From Notospermus geniculatus (Eukaryota > Nemertea > Pilidiophora > Heteronemertea > Lineidae): 64,000 bases of DNA. A program made the translations under genes and the position numbers. Of this stretch, positions 1 through 11,102 are shown piece after piece; position 1 is the stretch's first letter; the number at the start of each line of letters is the position of its first letter. The stretch lies in assembly GCA_002633025.1 (NCBI GenBank), contig NMRB01000242.1:197951-261950 (forward strand), read 5' to 3'. The notes under the pieces are model-generated. The model had not been told where the DNA came from and ran no database searches. It saw only the letters and a list, made by a program, of their open reading frames with translations.

Positions 1-114
1 TAGTCCCCTTTGAATTTGTAAAACTAAGGACGGAAAAGTTTCCTGGAAAGTCCTGAATAATATTGCAACCTTCTGGGCTGCAGAAGGAATCTCCAACTTC
101 AGCTCCCGACCTAC

Positions 115-1527
115 CTGACCGATCTCCCTCATGTGTGTGCTGATGACCACAAAATATCCCAGTGAGAATCCAATCATGATATACCCATCACCATACCACT
201 TGTATGCAACAATATTACCATATCTCTGCTGGAACGCCAACTCTATTGGGTTTTCTGGGTCGTTCATGTTGTAGAGGAATAGGGTCTTTCTGCCGATCAC
301 AATGCTCACCTGAAGTGAAAATAACAATGTAGTAACTGGAGGAGACAATGAGAGGGAGTTTGTGAGAAATTCAGCAANTTTTAATGAGATCTTTCCAAGA
401 GTAATGAACACTATGATGAAATGCTATTGTTGTTGTCAACGGCAGTTCTTGATGGGACTTGAACCCACGAACTCTCATATCTGGTATACAGTGGAATCGG
501 CGACCACCTCAGTAACCGATCAATGCAGTCGACCATTTGACTGTTTTTCTGTGGGTGGTGGTCATGTTACCAGGTTCTATGTCCCATTTGTTTTCAAGGG
601 AGTATTCCAAGACGATAACAAAATGTCACTCCCAATGAGAACTATAACAGATGCAAAAGAAGTAACACTGAAAGATGAGAACTGACAAACAAACTTCTGT
701 AAAATAATCAACTTTTTTCCAACAATATAAACATAATTCAATCTTTATGTGTAACATAATTCTGAACACAAGACTTACATTCCTGCGTTCACTGCACTGA
801 AGGGAAAGGGACAATATCATTATGTCAAATCCTTCCATTACAAATTACATCACATGATTACATAATCGACAGTTAGTAGGCCCACTCAAGGCTTTGGGTG
901 GTTGGTCCCACTTGTGGGTGGGTGGTCCCACTATTGTTGGTCCAAACTGAAACCAATAAATGGTTTGGCCTACTCTTTGGGAAATTTATTTCAAATAAAT
1001 TTTCCATTCCCCTTTATTTATGTATCCCCTTTATTTATGGAAACAGATTAGTAATAGTGACATTTCCTGCTCGTTACCTGAGTCCACTGTCAAGCTGTGA
1101 CGTCTTTTGTGTGTTGGCATCCCAGAGGAAGATGACACCAGTTTTATCATTGATGATAGCGAGAGTATCTCCATCCTTGTCCCAGCCAAGGCCTGAGCAC
1201 ATACTGAAATGTTTGAAAGGCAATTATTTTGCTGAAGCAGCTGGAAAAGGCCCGATAGACATCGTGAATCGAGATAAAAGAGCACTGCTTTGCCGGACAT
1301 ACCGGTATTTCAGAGGTAGAGTGTGTCAGATTTTCATTTTCAGTACACAAGTCATGCCAACGAAGAAAAGGACAGATCATCTCTTGTTCAAGAACATCAT
1401 CATTCCTCAGCCCAGGCCTACCTATTCTTGCAGGAATTCATGTACTCGAAGGAAAACTTACCCTGGCAAACTGATCTCATCACAGAGTTCACCATGGCGG
1501 TCATAGATCCGAACAATATGATCAAAC
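115..1527 (-). pseudogene. WDR19: Partial WDR19/IFT144 copy (exons 3, 4 and 6 only)
   Basis: Three exons are present on the minus strand: exon 3 at 1462-1527, exon 4 at 1078-1203 and exon 6 at 115-309. They encode the same WD40 stretches as the right-hand copy. Exon 5 (313 nt) is absent; the sequence jumps over it at the N at 378. Exon 4 ends in phase 2 and exon 6 starts in phase 0, so joining them directly would shift the frame. There is also no start exon between this copy and the second one. As it stands the copy cannot encode a continuous WDR19 N-terminus. It is best read as an unresolved second haplotype whose missing block lies in a collapsed assembly gap; a truncated tandem duplicate is the alternative. 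Confidence 0.75.
378..378. other. Single N at the exon-5 deletion junction
   Basis: In the left WDR19 copy, sequence matching ~2488 in the right copy is followed directly by sequence matching ~3284. The switch occurs at this N. This shows that at least one single N in this window marks a join of unknown true size rather than one ambiguous base. Other single Ns are at 7560, 8781, 31893 and 42226. Confidence 0.8.
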
Positions 1528-2138
1528 CTACAAAAACATTGAAACATCACCTGTTATTCAATCACATATATTTTTTTGGACTTTATTGGTGCAATTTTCG
1601 ATGATTCATCAGACATGTCAGAACCATTACTGAGCCATTTCCATATCAACAATTCTGATTCTTCTCCAAAAATAAATTCAATTCAAAGCTGCAGCTGCTT
1701 CAATGGTCAAGTACCCCAGCCTAGAGCAGCGCATTCCCTCTGCCTTGTTACCAAGTATGCCCCCCCCCCCCCCCCAGATTGTCTTTATGGTTCCTTGCTT
1801 GGAAGAGCTCCTATAGGAAAAGGATAAATAGGTTATGATGAAGCTGTTACGCCATCTAAAGCCACAACTCATTCTGCACTGAGTAATAAAGCTGTTCAAC
1901 AGATTGTTGTTGGTCATTCAGAGACAATAGTTATGAAGTTTTTGGAGCACATAGACAGAGAATCTTTGTAACTTTAGCTCTCTCACACGTTTTGAGACCT
2001 CTATTCAACAGTGTCATGCCAGCTTAGTCCCCTTTGAATTTGTAAAACTAAGGACGGAAAAGTTTCCTGGAAAGTCCTGAATAATATTGCAACCTTCTGG
2101 GCTGCAGAAGGAATCTCCAACTTCAGCTCCCGACCTAC

Positions 2139-5100
2139 CTGACCGATCTCCCTCATGTGTGTGCTGATGACCACAAAATATCCCAGTGAGAATCCAATCA
2201 TGATATACCCATCACCATACCACTTGTATGCAACAATATTACCATATCTCTGCTGGAACGCCAACTCTATTGGGTTTTCTGGGTCGTTCATGTTGTAGAG
2301 GAATAGGGTCTTTCTGCCGATCACAATGCTCACCTGAAGTGAAAATAACAATGTAGCAACTGGAGGAGACAATATGGTCATATGAATAAAGACTAATGCA
2401 CTAGGCGATGCTATACAAATCTGAAGGTAAAGCATTTGGTAGTCTTTATTCATATGAGCCAATGAGAGGGAGTTTGTGAGAAATTCAGCAATTTCTGACT
2501 ATTTATCACTAAATATCAGCTTCAGAAGTAGATGAGGTAGGGAGCAGGAATCTTGAGCTAAGGATCCATATCACTAGGCCTTTGAACTATGCTCTATATC
2601 TGGCAGGTGGAGCATAGTCTGAAGGGAGAGTGACTGTGGGCCATGACATCCAAGATGGAAGCTACACTACACCAGCCTGCCTGTGCCCTGAGTGAATTTT
2701 ATTTTACTGCAAATGCGTCACTCTCTGGGCATACAACAACGGGCTTTGATGTGGTAGGTTCTGAAGACAATTATTTGTGAAATCAGTAACAACTGATGAT
2801 CACACTCACAGTATTCTCTCCCATCGCACTCCTCTCATCTCCCTTCATCTCTGAGAACTGGACATCGGACGGATCAGCACGGACAGACGTCTGTCTAATG
2901 GTATCACCTTCAGCATTACTGATCGTGATGGCACGATCGTCGCTCCCAAGAGCCAGCAGGTTCTGTGTACTCCACGCTCCACATGTAATCTTTTTGGTGT
3001 GTTTGCCAAGAATGGGGACCTTCCTTGATGTCTGATGGTTGTAGATCAGAAGATTTCCCTTGGCTGTTCCAACAGCCAGCTGTGGACCTATCTTGGACCA
3101 TAGTAAGAAGGTCAATGTGTCCCTAAATATAAATGCAAAGGGCCGTATTCAAGAAGCTTCGTTAAGTGTAAGGTCGACCTTTAGCTATTGTTTGCAGGGT
3201 AAAATACAAAAGATTAAGGTCGACCTTACACTTAAGGAAGCTTCTAGAATACGGCCCAAAGTCTTCTTCACTAATTTCGTTATTTTAATGAGATCTTTCC
3301 AAGAGTAATGAACACTATGATGAAATGCTATTGTTGTTGTCAACGGCAGTTCTTGATGGGACTTGAACCCACGACCTCTCATATCTGCTATACAGTGGAA
3401 TCGGCGACCACCTCAGATCAATACAGTAATGACCATTTGACTGTTTTTCTGTGGGTGGTGGTCATGTTACCAGGTTCTATGTCCCATTTGTTTTCAAGAG
3501 AGTATTCCCAAAAGACAACAAAGTCTCACTCCCAATTGACAATGAGAACTACAGGGTGGGCCAGAACAATAGCATTTCTACTGTTTCCCTATTGTTCGAG
3601 GGGCCACCCTGTATAACAGGTACAAAAGAAGTAACACTGAAAGAATAGAACTGACAAACAAACTTCTGTAAAATAACCAACTTTTTTCCAACAATATGGT
3701 AAAAATAATTCAATCATTATAACATAACTCTGAACACAAGACTTACATTCCTGCGTTCACTGCACTGAAGGGAAAGGGACAATATCATTATGTCAAATCC
3801 TTCCATTACAAATTCCATCACATGATTACATAATCGACAGTTAGTAGGCCCACTCAAGGCTTTGGGTGGTTGGTCCCACTTGTGGGTGGGTGGTCCCACT
3901 ATTGTTGGTCCAAACTAAAAACCAATAAATGGCTTGGCCTACTCTTTCCCATTCCCCTCGATTTATGGAAACAGATCGGTGACATTTCTTGCTCATTACC
4001 TGAGGCCACTGTCAAGCTGTGATGTCTTTTGTGTGTTGGCATCCCAGAGGAAGATGACACCAGTTTTATCATTGATGATAGCGAGAGTATCTCCATCCTT
4101 GTCCCAGCCAAGGCCTGAGCACATACTGAAATGTTTGAAAGGCAATTACATGTATTTCGCTGAAGCAGCTGGAAAAGGCCCGATAGATATCATGAATCGA
4201 GATACTATAGCACTGCTTTCCACGACAAATTTCAGAGGTAGAGTGTGTCGTATTTTCATTTTCAGTACACAAGTCATGCCAATGAAGAAAAGGACCTTCA
4301 GATCATCTCTTATTCAAGAACATCATCATTCCTCCGCCCAGGCCTACCTATTCTTGCAGGAATTCATGTACTTGAAGGAAAACTTACCCTGGCAAACTGA
4401 TCTCATCACAGAGTTCACCATGGCGGTCATAGATACGAACAATATGATCAAACCTACAAAAACATAGAAACATCACCTGTTATTCAATCACATATATTTT
4501 TTTGGACTTTATTGGTGCAATTTTCGATGATTCATCAGACATGTCAGAACCATTACTGAGCCATTTCCATATCAACAATTCTGATTCTTCTCCAAAAATA
4601 AATTTCAATTCAAAGCTGCAGCTGCTTCAATGGTCAAGTACCCCAGCCTAGAGCAGCGCATTCCCTCTTCCTTGTTACCAAGTATGCCCCCCCCCCCCCC
4701 CCCNNNNNNNNNNNCCCAGCAACAGCAGCATTTACATGCTGTGAAGATGTCTGAGCTAGGTGGAGGGTGAGCATTGGCAATGTCCACAGGTGATCATCTT
4801 TGAGATGGACAGACAGGACTCGACGAAGACCATAGTGGACGTCACAAAATGAAGTGCAAGCCAAGTCTCACGAGGTGAGACACACAAGTCCGAGATGCAC
4901 GTGTATGAAGTACTGAACACTGTAAGCACATACATGTATGACTGTACACAAGAACGTGCTCTACAGTTCCAAATCATTGCTTTCTGTGACTGAGCGCTTA
5001 CGAGAGTTTAGTGTTTAGATTCTAATCCAATTGTGTGTCCCTAAACATGCAACACCATATTCACAGGTGTATAATGTCAGAAGCCATGCAGGGGATACAT

Positions 5101-7570
5101 TTTGAACATGAAGAGGACACTGCATGCCCAAGTCAAACACTGTCTGAGTACCTCACGTTGCCCGAATACTCATGCAAGTAGCTAGGTCCTGGTCCTGGTG
5201 CCTTGGGCTCGCTCACCCTTTTAGTCCTAGATAAACAGGAAACCAGATATTTCAGATGGGGATGTTGTTGGTAGAAAGTAAAGCAACCAAATGCTGTGAC
5301 ATAAGGATCTATTTTGGGGGACATCGAACATCTCCAAGCAGTCATGGTTATGGGATGATTGTCGTGACCTCTTGCCAATGACTACAAATCGTAAATTTGA
5401 AGTCACTTGAAATGTGAATTGAAGTTAATTTGCACTTGCAGGACAGGATATCTTGGGACACAAACCTGGCTTTGCCAATAGATATTGTACTGTTTCATAT
5501 TACATGTTCGTACTTGAGTGAGACTGATGCCATTTTAGTCAAAAAGATGTATGCTGAATACTTGGTACCTGAATACTTCAAAGGTGGAATTCTTTTCTCA
5601 TGAAAACCCCTTGCCTTCAACCTGGCAAACCAAATCCACTCTATTCCAAAGTACGTGATTGAGAATCTGTTCAACCTGACAGAACCTATTATGAGGAATT
5701 TGTCAGTGTCATTAATGTCACTGATATCACATGATGCTGGTGATCAAGGAACAATATTAAAGACTGCATGTGAAAGGAAACAATTGGTTGTAATGTCCAG
5801 CAGCACAGGTTGGGTAGCCGTACGGATAGCAGCCCTATGCGAAGCCAACAAACTTCAACAAGAATGATCATGACGCTGCCAAGCAGGGTACCGGTATGCA
5901 TATTTCAGACTTGGAGAGAGCAGTAATATAGTGGCCTGATACACTGACAAAATCATAACACTCCCAAGGCCAGGAGGGGCACACACTTCAGCATCACAAG
6001 TTGCAGGCCGGGTTCTTGTAGCAGCACTCATTTAAAAGCCACAACACTGCCGGGTAGAGGATACGGATGTGTGGTATTTAGCATCACACCTGACCATCAA
6101 GCTGGGATTAAGACTGGCAAGGTTAATGTCTTATTGAAGGACCAAGTATCCCTTCCAGTGTTCTCCACGGGTTTCGGTCTAAGAGGGGCGGCGGGGTCTG
6201 GGGGCCCACCCCCAGCGAAATTTGGATTATAGGTGCTCTGAGATGCCTTTTCTGAGCATATGATCTAAGACGCATAATTGAGCGCTCTAATTGAGTTTTA
6301 AGAAGGGCGGGTGAATTTTTTAAGAGGGGCGGATTTTACCGTCGGTATTTTTAAGAGGGGCGGGCCGCCGTTTTTTTAACTGGTGTGGAGAACACTGCCT
6401 TCCAATGATGTTCTAAAACATGCATGCCTTCACATGACAATATAAACGATACAAAATACCTTGTGGTCACAGTTTCAACCTGTGCAACTTTATTTGAAGG
6501 AAGGTCCTTCGCCACTGCACTAGACCTAGAGTTAAAGAAGAGTTTCTTAGTGTGCCACCGCATCCCTTAAAGAAGAAATAGCCTACTGGGAAAACTGGAA
6601 GGAAGTATTTCCTAAAGCTGGCCCCGAAAAGCAACTTGAACTCCCATCTCCACACAAGGCAACTAAGCACCCAACAGGCTGGATGGCTCAGCAGTACCAC
6701 AAGTTTTTAGAGGAATCTGGATGACATCACTTCAGTAATTTTCATAACAGATTCCATGTGATGCAGCATCAGATTGCTGTTGTTTCAAACATTCCCAGTG
6801 ATTCAATTCTTACCCAGTAGTTGCAAGATAGTTTCCCAAAGTCTTTTGCCAGGAATAGAAGATGCCTCCTTGACCATGGGTGGTCTCTGCGATGCTGAAC
6901 ACTTGCTGGAAAACAGTGAAACAAAACATTAATCATGTTATTAGTAGTTCTGCCTGCCTAGTCATGCTAGGCCTAGTCCCTAGACCACATTTCATTCAAC
7001 ATTGACGTGCCGTACCGGTCGGGTCGGTAGCATGTGCCACATACATGACATAGGGCCTATATGCCGGGTCCCGGGGGGGCGAGGTCCTCGGCCTATCCGT
7101 GTTGGCGTGGCCTCGGTCGGCTATCTGATCTGACCTCTCATCATGTCACTGACACATCTTGTGGGCCATAGGCCCATAGGCCTAAGTACTACATGTAGTA
7201 TGTAATGTAGGCCTGATTGTGATGTGTAGGCCTACATCATACATGTAAGATGTACATAGGCCTAATGGTGACATTCTATGCACGCAGTCGCAATAGGCCT
7301 TATCGCACCTAGCACATGGCTAATCAGCATAAAATCAGCGAAGCGGAAAGGGCCCGAACATCAGCGCCCCCGCAGTACATTCACAATGCATCGGTCTGTG
7401 CATCGCCTGCATTTTTTGTAAACAATGGCCAATAAAAGCAACTTCCAAAAGCCGGATGTGCCAAAACTAACTAGCTACGTGGGAGGTGTTATGAAGTGAT
7501 TCAAATCGGTCAAATATTGACTACCGATCGTTCTTGCGATCGCCAAAAATCGATGGTTANTCACCTTCAT
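2139..7570 (-). CDS. WDR19: WDR19 / IFT144, N-terminal part (6 exons, continues beyond window)
   Basis: WDR19 (IFT144) is a subunit of intraflagellar transport complex A, needed for retrograde transport and membrane-protein entry in cilia. Exons in transcript order: 7565-7570 (ATG AAG, start codon at 7570), 6814-6905, 4388-4453, 4000-4125, 2810-3122, 2139-2333. All have GT..AG borders and all phases join, giving 266 codons beginning MKQVFSIAE. The family N-terminus has the same short start before a WQK..GNYLA motif. Also visible are YDRHGE, the WDKDGD WD40 blade, [28 protein letters not shown] and [12 protein letters not shown], which are close to vertebrate WDR19 over the first ~20% of its ~1340 residues. 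The remaining exons (rest of the propellers and the TPR region) should lie to the left of the window. A gap interrupts intron 2. The two-codon start exon was chosen because it gives the family start and a donor in phase; an N sits 5 bases past its end. Confidence 0.92.
2374..2460. mobile_element. 87-bp inverted-repeat insertion (MITE-like)
   Basis: The ends are complementary (TCATATGAATAAAGACT and AGTCTTTATTCATATGA) around a short unique core. The insertion is absent from the left copy, where the empty site reads GACAATGAGAG. AAT flanks both ends here, so the likely target duplication is 3 bp. Confidence 0.8.
3140..3257. mobile_element. Palindromic MITE, GGGCCGTATTC ends
   Basis: Terminal inverted repeats of about 45 bp start GGGCCGTATTCAAGAAGCTT and end in the near-complement ACGGCCC. 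AAAG flanks both sides as a probable target duplication. It lies in WDR19 intron 4. The end design resembles the elements at 38624 and 43636. Confidence 0.75.
3552..3611. mobile_element. 60-bp TA-flanked mini-element
   Basis: The element begins CAGGGTGGGCC, ends GGCCACCCTG and is flanked by TA on each side. The left WDR19 copy has the unoccupied site with a single TA. TA targets and CAGGG-type ends fit the Tc1/mariner superfamily. At 60 bp it is little more than two inverted repeats (ends ~25 bp) around a tiny loop, so it must be non-autonomous. Confidence 0.8.
4704..4714. other. Assembly gap (11 N) after a C-run
   Basis: A run of C (4687-4703) leads into eleven Ns. Sequence after the gap does not match the sequence following the equivalent C-run at 1777. 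The gap lies in WDR19 intron 2, so intron length and order here are uncertain. Confidence 0.95.
4715..6813. other. WDR19 intron 2, non-coding
   Basis: This stretch lies between exon 3 (4388-4453) and exon 2 (6814-6905), whose phases join. Apart from the CAGTGTTC-ended element at 6156-6397 I see no convincing exon, RNA gene or conserved protein here. Confidence 0.6.
6156..6397. mobile_element. hAT-like non-autonomous element
   Basis: Terminal inverted repeats CAGTGTTCTCCAC and GTGGAGAACACTG border 242 bp. The interior repeats the phrase AAGAGGGGCGG. CCTTC occurs directly on both flanks as a partial target duplication. CA..TG ends of this type are common in hAT elements, but no transposase is present. 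Confidence 0.7.
6906..7564. other. WDR19 intron 1
   Basis: This links the two-codon start exon to exon 2. It is GC-richer than its surroundings and rich in TAGGCCTA and TACATGTA words. The first two bases of the acceptor side (minus strand AG) sit at 6907-6906. I see no other feature. Confidence 0.6.
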
Positions 7571-7770
7571 GTGTTCTTTCTTTTATTTGATTTAACGTAA
7601 ACAGAGCAAAATTTGAAGAAAATAAAAATTCGACTGCTTTGGTTACAAGAATGCTGGACATGCGCAGTAGCGCGGGCACTACTCGCTCCGCTAGTACCAC
7701 CGTTTCTTCATAGATGGCAGCAGTGTAGATTAACCCATTGAGTTCGATGACGCGCGGTAAAATTTTGACA

Positions 7771-7862
7771 GCCTCAACTTTCGAACAATGATATAACGCG
7801 GGCTTCTATCATATATCTGATAGAAGCCCGCGTTATATCATTGAAAGTTCGAAAGTTGAGGC
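7771..7862. repeat. Near-perfect 92-bp hairpin
   Basis: The arms GCCTCAACTTTCGAAC and GTTCGAAAGTTGAGGC continue inward through ATATAACGCGGGCTTCTATC and its complement around a tiny loop. It lies just upstream of the WDR19 start exon. It could be a small fold-back element or an RNA hairpin in the 5' region. No target duplication is obvious. Confidence 0.8.
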
Positions 7863-8042
7863 TTTTCAAGATGCTGGGAAATCGCATTTCAGAGCTTTGA
7901 TTTTGCAGATTTTCCCAGGGGGGACGCCCCCCAGACCGTCCCCTTCGTGTGCACGCACAGGTCTGCCGTATTTATAGCCTACTAGTATCATCCATCTCAT
8001 CAGTGACAAGAGAAAGAGTGAGGCGTACATAAAATCTTTTAC

Positions 8043-8578
8043 CTTGTTTAGGACAGTTGGCTCAGATCGTGACGCACGGCTTGCCACCCGTCTCCGACGC
8101 GGGTTCGTTCTTTTTTGGTGCATCTCTGCCTCCACCAGTGTTCTGGACTCCCCAAGCCCCGAACGCGCCCTTGAGTTCATTTCACCGTGGCCTGTCTCCG
8201 CTGGAGATAGTTTCCTGTGAGGTGCTGCACTGCCGACACGGAAAATGTGGACGCTAAGCGCATCAGGGTCGTCCGAATCCTGGGTCTTTGCCTGCGAATG
8301 GGAAAGAATTGGTGTCTGTACGGAATGCACACCTGCTCGGACTGCCGAAGACGCTCGGGACGGCGTCGAATGACGCCGGAGTGTGGGTGAGGCACAACTC
8401 CAACTATAAATGGGCATGCCGAAACCGAGAAGAAACTGGGCGTCTGCTCACTTAGGCCTACCTCGCCCTCGACAATAGACACTCCCGACACCACTTCACC
8501 AATACGGTACTCATCCTCATCATTATCTGCTGTATCATCAACCCACTTATCAACCGCACGTGTCATTGCAGTATCCAT
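8043..8578 (-). CDS. Two-exon hypothetical coding segment, family unknown
   Basis: An ATG at 8578 opens a 117-nt exon (8462-8578, 39 codons, starting MDTAMTRAVDKWVDD) that ends at a GTAGGC donor. A second exon (8043-8291, 83 codons) follows a TTTCCCATTCGCAG acceptor and ends at GTAAAAG. Both are in phase 0, so 122 codons stay open. The product would be acidic at first (DNDEDEY) and then Ser/Arg-rich (NPRRRRVASRASR), so probably disordered. I do not recognise it. No third exon or stop was found. Because WDR19 exon 2 also starts in phase 0, these exons could instead be an alternative WDR19 5' end. A chance open frame in GC-rich promoter DNA is possible too. Confidence 0.35.
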
Positions 8579-11049
8579 GGTAACAGAATTTCTGTGCACA
8601 TTCAATAGAGAAACGGAGGAGTATATTTGAACAGCTCTCTTTCGCTGCCATAATCATATGTCTCTCCCTGTCTTGTTTTGGATTTATGTATTCCGATGGG
8701 AAATCCATCTGACAAACATTGGCGGACATAGCCTACTATGGTCTCTAATCTCATCCTGAAGGCGTATGCTCTTTTATTAANTTTCTCCGGATGCCCTGGT
8801 TTCATCCTGCCATATCCGCCGTAAAAACAGTCTCTTTAAACTTGAGAGGATGGAACCGTATAAAACCCGGGCATGTCTGTGTAACCGGGAGGCGCTGGCA
8901 GTAGGTCAACAGCCTGATGAGAGTCGGCCTACGATCCCCAGCTTTGAAATTTCGGATTTTGAGATCTTTATCTTTTTCGTCTTATTCATTAAACATTCAC
9001 AAACAAAACAACAAGCGTATTGGACTGGAATAATTCCATGCAATCGATCGAGTGCATAAAATCGCTCTAGGTGCTCGTGCCAGGCCTACTCTACAACTAA
9101 GCAGGATATAAGCCTTTGTTGGCATCGTGATCAGTCTCGACCTTGCTCGCGGCCAAAGATTAAAATGATCATAAAATACATGGCTGGATCTGAGCTTTCA
9201 CACACTTAACCCCCCCCCCCCCATTCGAGGTCAACAAACTTACCCCCCGCCCCCCTGGTATTGACTTGAGCGATTGATCAAGCTTCCCAGGAACATCTTT
9301 TGAAAGGATCTTTCGGGATGTTTGGTCCAGATAAGATCAGTCCCTGATGGTGACTGATCATACCCGATGACCGTCGGGTTGCGCCGCATTGCGACTGATC
9401 ACAACACATTCAAGTCATATTCAAGTCATTTTTCACAAAATACCCCTGCTATAGACGCTGATAACGCAAACATCGAGGCCTACTTAGTTTCGGACAGCAA
9501 GTCCCAAACTTATGAGAGGTTTATTAGGCCTACAGCCTTGCTGCAATAATGCGACCCAGGTCAGCTAGCGCATGCTGGAATGATTGAATAAAGGAAACCG
9601 GGCCCAAGATGAGCGGGAACAAAATCTTTAGCTTGATCGCGGGATCTGTGATGAATTCAAATGAAATTAAATGATTGATAAATATAATGGTAACTGAACT
9701 TACCTCTGTTTGCTTAGGATGCGGTTCCCAAATGTAGCTATCGTTACTCCAACTCCGGATGTGAAACGGTACGGTATGTGAAAACGTCAGTTCGTCTGTC
9801 TTTCACGACCACAGTCTACGACTACGGAACACAACAATGTCTGATGCAAATGTATTGATTACCGCTGCCAGCCTCCGGTACCTGCTCTCACGTTTTGTAA
9901 GCGATTACAGCTACAACATTCGATACTCGATCACTAAGGCTTGTGGCGGCATCAAAAGTCTCCGTCTCCGAGCCGCCGAAGAGCCAGAGATTGGTCAATG
10001 TTGCTGCTGTATTTGCGCATACGTTTATTACCAAGTCGGTTGGAGAGATCAATTCCATGATATCCAGCCATATGCAACAAGTAGAAGTAATAAGTGGTAT
10101 AACAAGCGATTCTAATCAATTTTGTTGAATGCTCAGCAATCAATTGTGTTGAATGTGCTCCGCAAATATTGAAAATTCTGTTCAAAAATAACCCCGCGGG
10201 TGACCTTGTAAACACTCCCAGTTCTCTATAGCATAAAGGCGCAATCCGCCATGGGCGGGTACTTTGCAACAGAGTTGTGCCACCGATGCCAATCGCCGCT
10301 GCAACCCTGCTATATGCCGCGACATTTCTTTCCCACCCACAACCTTGTCAGTTAGTTCCATGTTCATCGAAGAGATGGCGACACTATCGTTTTCGCGACG
10401 TTTACGTTGACGTCACTAGACCTCTCCATTGCCATCTGATTTAGTTTCAAATTCATCCACGAGATGGCGACACCGTGCAATGCGGAAGTAAAATCCCTGG
10501 GAGGAGCATGTGTAGAAGGTAGTCTGCTATTCTGGATAAAAACATTAAAAAGCATCATTTTTGTTGATGTTATTTACGTCATATGTCATCCTATGGGAAA
10601 TGATGTAATCTGTATTCGCTATTTGAGGAATGAAGGTTTTATTTTGCATATTTGTCGCAGAAATCGGTTGCCGAATTCCGAGTAAATTTTCTCTCCTTTG
10701 ATTGATCCTGTCAACTGGTGTTGTGTACATCAAGTACATGGTGTACACATTGTATTCAGTTACCTTTTGTAATGCGTCTGGTATGACTCAGAGCTGGCAA
10801 TGCTGAGATTGTGTGGAAATGCATGAAATATGGGATTATTCATATTACATGATTTCAGTGGAGGAGGGTGATGATATTTGTAATGTGCATTCTGTGCCGT
10901 AAAATATTGATCTGAGCTGTTTGTGGTGTATACTATAAGGGCTACCTCTGGCTGCACCAGGATGCCAATGGGGCAATGCCTAAGCCTATGTAAGCCTAGG
11001 TTCTAATATGTAGGATTACCGGGAATTTCATGAGTTCTTGTACTTTCAG
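8579..11049. other. Intergenic / shared 5' region of WDR19 and CORO7
   Basis: Divergent genes start on either side, so promoters of both may lie here. It contains a single N (8781), a C-run near 9211 and two similar ~40-bp stretches ending GAGATGGCGACAC (near 10365 and 10455). The open frame starting at 9837 has no recognisable homology. The first CORO7 transcript exon should be in this region, because an acceptor precedes the start-codon exon at 11050. Confidence 0.5.
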
Positions 11050-11102
11050 ATAAACTGTGATATTTGAAGATCTGGCAAAAGGAGAAAGAAGCAGGCGGCA
11101 GA
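11050..11102 (+). other. CORO7: CORO7 5' UTR portion of exon 2
   Basis: The stretch TTCTTGTACTTTCAG ending at 11049 is a good acceptor. The following 53 nt lead to ATG at 11103 with AGA before it. An upstream non-coding exon is therefore likely, but I could not pick it out. Confidence 0.5.

Larger units (their letters stand above)
1..2024. repeat. Left copy of a ~2-kb duplicated WDR19 segment
   Basis: Positions 1-1776 align almost base for base with 2025-4703, apart from a few indels. Both copies carry WDR19 exons 6, 4 and 3, the same introns and the same C-run (1760-1776 and 4687-4703). Differences are scattered substitutions plus discrete insertions in the right copy (2374-2460, 3552-3611) and a missing block in the left copy at 378. 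This is the divergence expected of two alleles in a highly heterozygous animal, or of a recent tandem duplication. 1777-2024 has no counterpart in the right copy within this window. Confidence 0.9.
2025..4703. repeat. Right copy of the duplicated WDR19 segment
   Basis: This is the longer partner of 1-1776. It retains WDR19 exons 3-6, including exon 5, and carries two inverted-repeat insertions missing from the left copy. It ends at a C-run followed by an 11-base N gap. Confidence 0.9.

Noticed and set aside
898-1506. 202-codon plus-strand frame
   Set aside because: It is antisense to WDR19 exons 3 and 4 and their intron; the minus-strand reading is conserved.
3719-3760. A possible 18-nt WDR19 microexon (minus strand CCCTTCAG acceptor and GTAAGT donor)
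   Set aside because: Exons 4 and 5 already join in phase 2 to give [12 protein letters not shown], which matches the family; an insert would break the match.
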